From contig NZ_CYUD01000010.1 in assembly GCF_001458295.1 (NCBI RefSeq), positions 62,001 through 126,000 on the forward strand: a stretch of 64,000 nt of DNA, in the 5' to 3' direction. Below are positions 18,308 through 26,272 of the stretch, piece after piece. The notes beneath the pieces were generated by a model, which saw only the letters and a program-made list of their open reading frames with translations, was not told where the DNA came from and made no database searches. This DNA comes from Ruegeria denitrificans (lineage in GTDB: Bacteria > Pseudomonadota > Alphaproteobacteria > Rhodobacterales > Rhodobacteraceae). The translations under genes and the position numbers were made by a program. Position 1 is the stretch's first letter. Each line of letters opens with the position of its first letter.

Positions 18308-19531
18308 ATGGGAACTTTGAGTGGCAAAACACTGGTTGTCGGCGCGGGCGGCGTATCCCACGCTGCCGTGCATAAGATGGCGATGAATTCGGACATCTTC
18401 ACCGAAATCACTCTGGCCAGCCGCACCAAATCGAAATGCGATGCCATCGCCAAAGCGGTGAAAGAACGCGTAGGCGTTGATATCGCCACGGCGGAGCTTG
18501 ACGCCTACAAGGTTGAAGACACCGTCAAGCTGATTAAGGAAACCGGCGCCGAACTGCTTGTCAACCTCGCCCTGCCCTATCAGGACCTGGTGCTGATGGA
18601 TGCCTGCCTTGAGGCGGGTATCCACTACCTCGACACCGCAAACTATGAACCCGAAGACGTGGCCAAGTTCGAATACCACTGGCAGTGGGCCTATCAGGAA
18701 CGGTTCAAAGAGGCGGGCCTGACCGCCATTCTCGGATCGGGCTTCGATCCTGGCGTTACATCCGTGTTCGCCAAATGGTTGAAGAAACACAAGCTGGACA
18801 CCATCCGCCAGATCGACGTGCTGGACGCCAATGGCGGCTCCAACGATCAAGAGTTCGCCACCAATTTCAACCCCGAGATCAACCTGCGCGAGGTTCTGGC
18901 CGAAGTGCGCCATTGGGAAAACGGCGAATGGCACCATAGCCCGGCGCTGACCAACAAGGTTGAATACGATTTTCCAGCCATCGGACGGAAAAACATGTAC
19001 CAGATGTATCACGAGGAACTGGAATCGCTCTCGACCCACTTCCCCGAGATCGAGCGTGCCCGTTTCTGGATGACCTTCGGCGATGCTTACATCAAACACG
19101 CAACGGTGCTCCAGAATGTCGGCATGACCCGCATCGACCCGGTCATGCATGACGGCAAGGAAATCATCCCGATCCAGTTCCTGAAAACCCTGTTGCCCGA
19201 TCCCGGCGATCTGGGCGCAGAGACGAAGGGTAAGGCCTGCATCGGCGACATCGCCACGGGTCAGGCCAAAGATGGTTCGGGCGAGAAGACCTATTACATC
19301 TACAACATCTGCGACCACGAAGAATGCTATGCCGAGGTCGGCAGCCAGGCCGTTAGCTACACCACCGGCGTCCCCGCCATGATCGGTGCGGCGCAGGTGC
19401 TGAAAGGCAACTGGTCCGAACCCGGCGTGTGGAACATGGAGCAGCTCGATCCGGACAACTTCATGGACATGCTGAACGAGCACGGCCTGCCATGGCAGGT
19501 CCACGAACTGGACGGCCCGGTCGATTTCTGA
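18308..19531 (+). CDS. Carboxynorspermidine/carboxyspermidine dehydrogenase
   Basis: A 407-residue saccharopine-dehydrogenase-like reductase with an N-terminal Rossmann motif VVGAGGVSHAAVHKMA. In this family the enzyme condenses aspartate beta-semialdehyde with a diamine (putrescine here) and reduces the imine to carboxyspermidine. GAGAGGAGATTACCCCC precedes the ATG. The order speA, this gene, nspC, speB defines the alternative spermidine pathway. Confidence 0.9.
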   Translation: MGTLSGKTLVVGAGGVSHAAVHKMAMNSDIFTEITLASRTKSKCDAIAKAVKERVGVDIATAELDAYKVEDTVKLIKETGAELLVNLALPYQDLVLMDACLEAGIHYLDTANYEPEDVAKFEYHWQWAYQERFKEAGLTAILGSGFDPGVTSVFAKWLKKHKLDTIRQIDVLDANGGSNDQEFATNFNPEINLREVLAEVRHWENGEWHHSPALTNKVEYDFPAIGRKNMYQMYHEELESLSTHFPEIERARFWMTFGDAYIKHATVLQNVGMTRIDPVMHDGKEIIPIQFLKTLLPDPGDLGAETKGKACIGDIATGQAKDGSGEKTYYIYNICDHEECYAEVGSQAVSYTTGVPAMIGAAQVLKGNWSEPGVWNMEQLDPDNFMDMLNEHGLPWQVHELDGPVDF

Positions 19532-19540
19532 CCCGCATAA

Positions 19541-19588
19541 CTTCATCTTGCTAAAAATACCTTGGGAGTCCGGGGGCAGAGCCCCCGG
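19541..19588 (+). repeat. Intergenic repeat element with GC hairpin, copy 1
   Basis: CTTCATCTTGCTAAAAATAC at 19541-19560 runs into CTTGGGAGT and then a perfect hairpin CCGGGGGC-AGA-GCCCCCGG (19570-19588). A diverged copy lies in the opposite orientation at 46678-46746. Similar elements are common between roseobacter genes (recalled, not searched). It separates the dehydrogenase from nspC without ending the operon. Confidence 0.7.
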
Positions 19589-19615
19589 CCTCTCTACTCA
19601 ACGGAGACGCCGGAC

Positions 19616-20785
19616 ATGTCCGAAATGATGACCACGCAGGCTGGTGACGCCGGAGCCTTCCGCAATTTTGACCTCAACCGCGTACCAACCCCTTGCTTCG
19701 TGGTCGATGAAAAAGCGGTCGAGCGAAACCTGACCATCCTCTCCGATATCGGCACCCAATCCGGCGCGCATGTGCTCAGCGCGCTCAAGGCGTTTTCCAT
19801 GTTTTCTCTGGCCCCGGTGGTCCGCCAGCATCTCGGCGGCACCTGCGCCAGCGGTATCTACGAGGCCCGTTTGGGCCGCGAAGAATATGGCGGCGAGGTC
19901 GCTACGTTCAGCGCCGGTTACAAAGACGCCGATATCGACGAAATCCTGTCGCTGTCTGACCACATCATCTTCAACTCCTCCACGCAAAAGGACCGCTTTC
20001 TTGCGAAAGCATTGGCTGCGAATGTTCAGGTCGGTCTACGCATTAATCCCGAACATTCCGAAGGCGAAGTTCCGAAATACGACCCATGTGCGCCGTGTTC
20101 TCGTCTGGGCACCCCCGTCAGTCAGCTGAGCGCAGGGGTCCTGAATGGTGTCGATGGCCTGCACATGCACACGCTCTGCGAACAAGGCTTCGACCCCTTA
20201 CAGCGTACATGGGCTGCGGTAGAACCAAAAATTGCGCCCTATATCAGTCAGCTCAAGTGGCTGAATTTCGGCGGTGGCCACCACATCACCCGCGACGATT
20301 ATGACCGCGAGGGGCTGATCGCTTTCATCAAGAACATCCGTGAAACCTATGGCATTGACGTCTATCTCGAACCCGGCGAGGCAATCGCGCTGGATGCAGG
20401 TATTCTAGTCGGAGAAATCCTCGACCTACCAACCAACGGCATGGATCTTGCCATCACCGATATCTCGGCCACCTGCCACATGCCCGACGTGATCGAAGCC
20501 CCCTATCGCCCCGCCCTGATGGATGAGGCCGAGGCAGGACACACTTACCGTCTGGGCGGCCCTTCCTGTCTGGCCGGTGATGTGATCGGGGACTACACAT
20601 GGAACAAGCCTCTGCAGATTGGCCAGCGTTTTGCCTTTCTTGATCAGGCGCATTACTCGATGGTCAAAACCAACACGTTCAATGGTGTGCCTCTGCCCAC
20701 CATCGCGCTGTGGAACAGCGAAACAGACGAGCTAACGATCATCAAACAGTTCGGCTATGACGACTTTAAGGACCGACTCTCATGA
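19616..20785 (+). CDS. nspC: Carboxynorspermidine decarboxylase
   Basis: A 389-residue fold-III PLP decarboxylase that removes CO2 from carboxyspermidine to give spermidine. The PLP lysine is K58 in VLSALKAFSM; HMHTLCEQGF, FGGGHHITRDDYD and YLEPGEAI are family landmarks. The ATG at 19616 follows GGAG by 9 bases; the frame extends further upstream only into the repeat element. Its end overlaps the agmatinase start by 4 bases. Confidence 0.92.
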   Translation: MSEMMTTQAGDAGAFRNFDLNRVPTPCFVVDEKAVERNLTILSDIGTQSGAHVLSALKAFSMFSLAPVVRQHLGGTCASGIYEARLGREEYGGEVATFSAGYKDADIDEILSLSDHIIFNSSTQKDRFLAKALAANVQVGLRINPEHSEGEVPKYDPCAPCSRLGTPVSQLSAGVLNGVDGLHMHTLCEQGFDPLQRTWAAVEPKIAPYISQLKWLNFGGGHHITRDDYDREGLIAFIKNIRETYGIDVYLEPGEAIALDAGILVGEILDLPTNGMDLAITDISATCHMPDVIEAPYRPALMDEAEAGHTYRLGGPSCLAGDVIGDYTWNKPLQIGQRFAFLDQAHYSMVKTNTFNGVPLPTIALWNSETDELTIIKQFGYDDFKDRLS

Positions 20786-21624
20786 GCATTTTTCTCGACA
20801 GTGAACTGACCGCGACCGAACGCTCAGAGGGCGCCCGGTTCCGCGTGATCCCGGTTCCGCTGGAGCGCACGGTCTCCTACGGTTCAGGCACAGCCAAAGG
20901 CCCCGAGGCCATCATCGAGGCCAGCAATGAACTGGAGCGCATCACCGGCCACGCCGAGCCTTGCATTGAGGGGATTTTCACCGAAGAACCCGTGGATTGC
21001 GATGCGTCGCTGTCCGAGATCATGGAGCGCCTCGCTCAACGCACCGAGGCCGCCATTCGCGCGGACAAAGTGCCGGTGACTTTGGGCGGCGAGCACTCGC
21101 TGAGTTACGGTGCAGTGATGGGGGTGGCCCGCGCGCTCGGTCAACCTATCGGCATTGTGCAGATCGACGCCCATGCCGACCTGCGCGATGCTTATCAGGG
21201 GGAAAAGCACTCACACGCTTCGGTCATGCATCTGCTGGCCGAGGAAGGTATCCGACTGGCCCAGTTTGGTGTGCGCGCTTTTTCGACTGAAGAGGCGCAA
21301 AGCCGACTGAAAAACCTCGTTTTCCATGTCGATGCCGAGAATCTGGTGACCGGCAATATCCACGCCGTCGACCTGCCCGAGGATTTCCCCAAGCTGGTCT
21401 ATGTCAGCTTTGACGTGGACGGTCTCGACCCCGCCATCATGCCCGCCACTGGGACGCCAGTACCGGGCGGTCTTGGTTACTATCAGGCCTTACGGCTGGT
21501 CGAACACGCCCTAAAGGGCCGCAAATGCGTCGGCTTCGACGTGGTGGAGCTGGCCCCCAACGGCAATGCTGCCTGGGACTTTACTGCCGCGCAGATCGTC
21601 TATCGCCTGATGGCAGCCTGTTAA
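20782..21624 (+). CDS. speB: Agmatinase
   Basis: A 280-residue ureohydrolase producing putrescine and urea from agmatine. Dinuclear Mn ligands are visible in GGEHSLSYG, DAHADLRDAYQG and SFDVDGLDP. GTPVPGGLGYYQ is typical of bacterial agmatinases. Start overlaps nspC (ATGA), so it is the last gene of the polyamine operon. The stop overlaps the convergent HD-domain gene by 4 bases. Confidence 0.93.
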   Translation: MSIFLDSELTATERSEGARFRVIPVPLERTVSYGSGTAKGPEAIIEASNELERITGHAEPCIEGIFTEEPVDCDASLSEIMERLAQRTEAAIRADKVPVTLGGEHSLSYGAVMGVARALGQPIGIVQIDAHADLRDAYQGEKHSHASVMHLLAEEGIRLAQFGVRAFSTEEAQSRLKNLVFHVDAENLVTGNIHAVDLPEDFPKLVYVSFDVDGLDPAIMPATGTPVPGGLGYYQALRLVEHALKGRKCVGFDVVELAPNGNAAWDFTAAQIVYRLMAAC

Positions 21625-22211
21625 CTTTCGGACGTTTCATTCAACTCCATATGCCCCTCGCCCTTGTTCAGGACGCGGCGCAGCATGGGCTCAAAGAACT
21701 CGAGCGGTTTGGTCGGATAATCCGGGTCGAACGCCTTTTGATCGTATTCATGGCAGAAATAGCGGCAGTCCTCCCAATACGGGCTGTCGCGATACTTGTC
21801 GCGGGCGTTGCGATCTCCGCCAAGGTGATGGTTGTAATAATACCCCTGAAACACGCAGTGGTGCTTGAGAATCCAATGGGTTTTCTCGCTGACATAAGGC
21901 TTCATCATCGCCGCTGACAGCTCACCATGGTTATAGGGTGACAGGATATCGCCGGTGTCGTGGATCAGTGCAGCGACCACAAGCTCTTCATCCGCACCGT
22001 CCTCGTACGCGCGGGTCGCAGCCTGAAGGCTGTGCTGATAGCGGTTCACCGGGTAGGGCGTCCAATCTTCATCCAGCGAACGGATCGCGTCCAGAATCCG
22101 ATCTGGCAAGGCGGCGTTATACGCCTCTTCATAGTCCATGACGGCGTCCCAGTCGGCCTTAGTGGCCTCTTCGAAACTGGTCCACGTGGGTTTATGGCTC
22201 TTGTCCAGCAT
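21621..22211 (-). CDS. HD-domain protein, possible mixed-valent diiron oxygenase
   Basis: A 196-residue HD-superfamily protein with candidate ligands H60 (RYQHSL), H84-D85 (LIHDTGD), H95, H112, H117 and D157. The LVVAALIHDTGD segment and later histidines resemble the PhnZ/TmpB/MIOX branch, where HD proteins act as diiron oxygenases rather than phosphohydrolases. Substrate unknown. It is divergent from the LysR gene, with a palindrome between them, so that regulator probably controls it. Confidence 0.65.
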   Translation of the reverse strand: MLDKSHKPTWTSFEEATKADWDAVMDYEEAYNAALPDRILDAIRSLDEDWTPYPVNRYQHSLQAATRAYEDGADEELVVAALIHDTGDILSPYNHGELSAAMMKPYVSEKTHWILKHHCVFQGYYYNHHLGGDRNARDKYRDSPYWEDCRYFCHEYDQKAFDPDYPTKPLEFFEPMLRRVLNKGEGHMELNETSES

Positions 22212-22275
22212 AGCGCGGTCCTTTGGCTAATCTTTAGGCGGAAGGTTAGCGCAAATCAGATGGTCAAAAAAATGA

Positions 22276-22290
22276 ATTGATTTTATCAAT
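22276..22290. promoter_or_regulatory. LysR-type palindrome between HD gene and LysR gene
   Basis: ATTGATTTTATCAAT has perfect six-base arms around TTT and contains the LysR T-N11-A pattern. It lies 22 bases before the LysR start and 64 bases before the divergent HD-gene start. Confidence 0.65.
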
Positions 22291-22312
22291 ATGATGAAAA
22301 AATACTTTCGCT

Positions 22313-23137
22313 ATGCAACTCAAAGCGATCGAGACCTTTCTGTGCGTGGCCGAAACCGGGGGCTTTCATGCCGCCGCCCGCAAACTGAATGTGACCCAGA
22401 CCGCCGTTAGCGCCCGCATCCGACTGATCGAAGAAGAAACGGGCAAGGCGCTGTTCACCCGCGGCGCCGGCGGCACCAGTTTGACCGAATTCGGACAACA
22501 ATTCCGGCCTTACGCCGAACAGATGTTGTCGCTTTGGTCCTTTGCCGCGCGCGATTTACCCTCGCAAACGCAGAACCGGGTCGCTCTGCGTCTTGGTGCG
22601 CAACTCAGCATCTGGGACCCGCTTCTGGTCGATCTGGCCGTTGCATTTGAACAACGCCTCGGGCAGCTTTTGTTGACGTTGAACTATGACCACGATCCAA
22701 ACATGGCCGATGCGGTCGCCACCCATGTTTTGGACGCCGCACTGACCCATGAAGCGCCGAAAGACTCGCGCGTGCGGTCATACGAATTGAACGCCGAGCG
22801 CTTGATGCTTGTCAAAACTCCAGCCACGGACGATCCGGTTTTCGTCAACCTGGAACTCGGAGAGGTCTATCAGGACCACGTCCGTTCGGCCGCGCGGCAG
22901 GCCACAGGGCAAACGGTGTTTCTGGGCAACTGCCTGATGGCCCTGCGCTATGTCCTACGGCGCGGCGGCACTGGGTTTTTTCCTGAATATGTCATCAGAG
23001 ATCATCTGTCTTCGGGTCAACTGGTTCCTGTGGACGGTGCCCTCGACCTGTTGTTGCCGCTGTATCTGGTAACCCATCGAGACAGCACCACCGGCGAAGA
23101 TATCATGATGTGTCTGTCCGATCTGCGCGCGAGTTAG
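22313..23137 (+). CDS. LysR-family regulator
   Basis: A 274-residue LysR regulator with an N-terminal winged helix (LKAIETFLCVAETGGFHAAARKLNVTQTAVSARI, abbreviated here to its role) and a substrate-binding-protein-like C-terminal domain. It is shorter than the usual 300 residues. It faces away from the HD-domain gene across a 101-base gap containing a palindrome. Its effector is unknown; the target is likely the HD protein. Confidence 0.88.
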   Translation: MQLKAIETFLCVAETGGFHAAARKLNVTQTAVSARIRLIEEETGKALFTRGAGGTSLTEFGQQFRPYAEQMLSLWSFAARDLPSQTQNRVALRLGAQLSIWDPLLVDLAVAFEQRLGQLLLTLNYDHDPNMADAVATHVLDAALTHEAPKDSRVRSYELNAERLMLVKTPATDDPVFVNLELGEVYQDHVRSAARQATGQTVFLGNCLMALRYVLRRGGTGFFPEYVIRDHLSSGQLVPVDGALDLLLPLYLVTHRDSTTGEDIMMCLSDLRAS

Positions 23138-24273
23138 GCCTGGGACATCGCGTTCGTCGCGCCCTTATGGCGCTTGCGCATCAACGGGCGTCCAGCGACC
23201 AACAGGAACACACCGGAGACCGCAATGCCGATAGCAGCTGGTAGATACAACAGAAACCACAGCTTTGGTTCCTCGATCACTACAGGAGAAACAAAACCCC
23301 GCACGCCCTCGAGAACGACCAGAATTGAAAAGGCTCCCAGAATCTGCGGCCACAAGCCAAATCGTGAAAAACTGCCCAGCATCAGCGTGGCGTACCCGGC
23401 CAAAGCCACTGCGATGCAAATGGCAATCCAGGAAAACCGCTGATGCAATTCGTCAACCAGTTCGCCAATTGGGAACCCTTCGGCGGCGTTGATGGCATCA
23501 CGGTTCTGCAAAAGTTCGAAAGTGGGTATCGCCTCAAGGCTGCGTTCTGTCGTGATATCTGAATTTGTCAGCGTGGAAATGTCGTACGAGGCATCCTCGA
23601 ACAGTGTCGATGACAAGATCCAGCCTTGCAGATTCAGCCGCAGGGCAATCCCATCCAGCATCACCAGATGCATGCCCGTTTCATTGTTGACGAGATAAGC
23701 CGTTTTCGAGGAATAGCTGACCGGGTTCTGAGGATCCCGCCGGTCTGACACGAAAACCTCGGACAGGGTACCGTCCAGATCAATAGCACCAATATAGACC
23801 GTGACACCAACGGCCGGGTGCAGGAATTCGCCCTCATTCAGCAATTGTGCAGTGACGTCCCCGGCAACCTCAGCCTGGCGCTGTTCAAGCTGTTCAACGG
23901 AAGCGGGGCGTAGAAAGACGCTGATGGCAGCCATCATCAGCCCTGACACCAATCCGAACAGGAACACCGCACGGGCCAACCGCCAGGGGCTGGAACCGGT
24001 GGCCAGCATTACCGTCATTTCGCTTTCGCGGCTCAGGCGGTTGGTGGCGTAGACAGCAGCAGCAAACACCGCCATCGGCATAACCGTCCGGATCAGCGTC
24101 GGCAGGGTCAGCGCCGAGAATTCCAGAAACACTATCGCAGATTGTCCGCCACTGATGACCCGGTCAAATAGGCTGACGGATCGGGTGATCCAGAACACAC
24201 CGACCAAAACCAGGGTGAAAAAGCCGAACAGAATCAGCAATTGCCGCAGGAAATATCCGTCAAAACGCGACAT
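23134..24273 (-). CDS. LptF/LptG-family permease (solitary)
   Basis: A 379-residue YjgP/YjgQ-family protein: three N-terminal membrane segments, a large periplasmic region (about residues 125-260) and three C-terminal segments. The family exports lipopolysaccharide with LptB2. The ATG at 24273 (MSRFDGYFLRQLL) was chosen; the open frame upstream has no membrane-protein character. No partner lptG, pepA or lptD gene is adjacent, so this may be a second copy or a relocated gene. It overlaps the LysR gene end by 4 bases. Confidence 0.82.
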   Translation of the reverse strand: MSRFDGYFLRQLLILFGFFTLVLVGVFWITRSVSLFDRVISGGQSAIVFLEFSALTLPTLIRTVMPMAVFAAAVYATNRLSRESEMTVMLATGSSPWRLARAVFLFGLVSGLMMAAISVFLRPASVEQLEQRQAEVAGDVTAQLLNEGEFLHPAVGVTVYIGAIDLDGTLSEVFVSDRRDPQNPVSYSSKTAYLVNNETGMHLVMLDGIALRLNLQGWILSSTLFEDASYDISTLTNSDITTERSLEAIPTFELLQNRDAINAAEGFPIGELVDELHQRFSWIAICIAVALAGYATLMLGSFSRFGLWPQILGAFSILVVLEGVRGFVSPVVIEEPKLWFLLYLPAAIGIAVSGVFLLVAGRPLMRKRHKGATNAMSQA

Positions 24274-24568
24274 AGGCCCTCTTACGCGTGTCCTTGGTGA
24301 GCGGACACTATGCCATTCCGCCGCCATAGGAAACCGGGATCGGCCATTTGTCACCACCTCTGAACAGAGAAGTCCACGGACACGATTTGCTTGCTTACAC
24401 CCGAGCCTGCGGTGAGATCGGTTCGCCCAAGCAATGTCACCGGAGTTGCTTGCATTCAGCTTCGGGTGTGTCTTCCTTGCCCGCGCCGTATTGCCACGCA
24501 CCTACGCCGCGTATCTACCGCCATGATTTCCTGCTAAAGTTTAAAAAAAACTTTGAGCAGACGGGCAG

Positions 24569-25003
24569 ATGAGAGGCTTAATAGCAGCGTTGGCAGCGCT
24601 CGTCTTGATGAGTGCGCCATCAGAATCGAAAGAGATACAGGTTGTCAACGATCCAGGCGGGCGAATTCTGGACCGGAAGGTACAGATCGAAATCGCCAAC
24701 CGGTCCAACGCGCGTATCCGGATCGTCGGGGATTACTGCAATTCTAGTTGCACCATGCTTTTGGGGGCAGACGATGTGTGCGTTTCATCTGAAACACTGT
24801 TTGGCTTCCACGGCCCGTTCCGGGTGAACCGGACAAAAATGACCGCCGAGGAGTTCGACAAGCAAAGCGCCTCGCTTTCCACTTACTACCCACGCCCGAT
24901 TAAAAATTGGTTTATGTCCAAAGCAAGATTTGCGGGCCCGGATGAGTATCTATATGTATCCGGCGCGTACCTGATCGGTCTTGGCGTGCAAGAGTGCGTG
25001 TAA
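24569..25003 (+). CDS. Secreted ClpP/crotonase-like protein (COG3904-like)
   Basis: A 144-residue protein with signal peptide MRGLIAALAALVLMSAPSES. The mature part contains GDYCNSSCTMLLGADDVCV and FGFHGPF, which recall small periplasmic ClpP-like proteins in which a Ser/Cys-rich turn precedes the hydrophobic helix and GFH follows. Four cysteines (NYC.., SSC.., DVC.., QEC..) could form two disulfides. Function not known; an isolated gene before the tRNA. Confidence 0.6.
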   Translation: MRGLIAALAALVLMSAPSESKEIQVVNDPGGRILDRKVQIEIANRSNARIRIVGDYCNSSCTMLLGADDVCVSSETLFGFHGPFRVNRTKMTAEEFDKQSASLSTYYPRPIKNWFMSKARFAGPDEYLYVSGAYLIGLGVQECV

Positions 25004-25102
25004 GACCTCCGCCGTTCATAACCTCTTCCTTCACCTAAAGAGCACGGTGCACAGCGTTTGACTGGGCATGAGCGATCAATGGGAACGAGAGATTAAGTGA
25101 AA

Positions 25103-25178
25103 TGGCAGGGGCAGCAGGGTTCGAACCCGCGACCTACGGTTTTGGAGACCGTCGCTCTACCAACTGAGCTATACCCCT
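25103..25178 (-). tRNA. tRNA-Trp (anticodon CCA)
   Basis: On the minus strand the 76 bases fold as a standard cloverleaf: acceptor arm AGGGGTA / TGCCCCT, D-arm GCTCAGTTGGTAGAGC, anticodon loop CTCCAAA with anticodon CCA, T-loop GGTTCGAACC, and an encoded 3' CCA. The loop decodes UGG tryptophan. Confidence 0.97.
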
Positions 25179-25322
25179 AAGGTGCGCCTCAGATATGCCA
25201 GCCGCGCGACGGACTCAAGAGGGTTTTTTAAGATTCAGCGCGACGAATGCTTCCGACAAACAAGTTGCGTACAGCGTTGAGTTCTATAAGACACGGTTTG
25301 GTCAGTACGAGGGGCGCAATCC

Positions 25323-26030
25323 GTGAGTATCCGCAAAAAGATCGCCGACAGCGAAGCCGTTCTAAACTGGGTCGCGCGCCGCATTGCAAGTTATATCCGG
25401 TTGGTCAATCGCAACACCAAGTGGCAGCGCATCGGATACGAAGAACTGGACCAGCTGGTCGAACAAGGTGAGCCGGTGATAGTGGTGCTGTGGCATCAGC
25501 GGCTGGCGCAGTCGCCGTATTTCTTCCCGCTGGACAAGGGCCAGATCTGTTCGATCACTTCATCTGCACGAGCAGGCAGCATGGTGGGCCGGGTGCAGAA
25601 ACTGTTCGGCATGGACACGATCGCCATGACCAGCAAACACAAAAGCAACGTTGCCGTGTCGCGAGAAGTGCTCGGCAGGATCAAGAAGGGAATTTCCATC
25701 GGCATCGCCGCCGACGGACCACGTGGCCCCGAGCGAGTACTTTCTACGGTGCCACTGGTCTGGGCCCGCACCTCGGGCAAACGAATCTTCGGGATCACCT
25801 TTTCCGCGCAATATGGCAGCGAAGCGGGTACATGGGATCGCCTGTTGATGCCCCGCCCCTGGCGGAACAGGGGAGTATTTCTATGCCGAGAGTGGACCGA
25901 AACCGTGCCGCGCAAAGCCTCGGACGAGCAGATCGAAGCCCTGCGCCAAAGCCTTGAGCAGCACATGAACGAGATCACCGCCGAGGCCGACTGTATTGTC
26001 GGGCGCGCGCCGTGGACGCCCGAGAGTTAA
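25323..26030 (+). CDS. Lysophospholipid acyltransferase-like protein (DUF374)
   Basis: A 235-residue protein with a GTG start behind GAGGGG. Seen: VVLWHQRLAQSP (acyltransferase-type HX4 box), ITSSARAGSMVGRV, and GIAADGPRGPERVL, all hallmarks of DUF374/LPLAT proteins related to lipid A acyltransferases. Likely membrane-associated in lipid or lipid A acylation. The last four bases overlap the convergent MoaD-like gene. Confidence 0.82.
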   Translation: MSIRKKIADSEAVLNWVARRIASYIRLVNRNTKWQRIGYEELDQLVEQGEPVIVVLWHQRLAQSPYFFPLDKGQICSITSSARAGSMVGRVQKLFGMDTIAMTSKHKSNVAVSREVLGRIKKGISIGIAADGPRGPERVLSTVPLVWARTSGKRIFGITFSAQYGSEAGTWDRLLMPRPWRNRGVFLCREWTETVPRKASDEQIEALRQSLEQHMNEITAEADCIVGRAPWTPES

Positions 26031-26272
26031 CCGCCCCTCAACCGCTGCATCAGATAAATTTCGCTGCCTTCGGGAATCGGTTCAGTCAACCCGCTGGCGA
26101 TGACGCGCCCGTCGATGGCGATGGAAACCCCGGCATCAATGGGCGCTTGCAGCTGAGGGTGAGCGCGCACGAGGGCGCGCAATAACTCACCAGTGGTCTT
26201 GGCCTCAACCTCCACCACTTGCTGGCCCCCGGTCAGTGACCGGAGGCCGGACCAGAGATGGACCTCAACCAT
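26027..26272 (-). CDS. MoaD/ThiS-like sulfur-carrier protein
   Basis: An 81-residue beta-grasp protein ending in the diagnostic Gly-Gly (QRLRGG), which can be thiocarboxylated in this family. MoaD provides sulfur for molybdopterin synthesis. It overlaps the Mo-hydroxylase large subunit by 8 bases and is therefore co-transcribed with a molybdoenzyme. No moaE is adjacent, so it may be a dedicated paralogue rather than the housekeeping MoaD. Confidence 0.75.
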   Translation of the reverse strand: MVEVHLWSGLRSLTGGQQVVEVEAKTTGELLRALVRAHPQLQAPIDAGVSIAIDGRVIASGLTEPIPEGSEIYLMQRLRGG

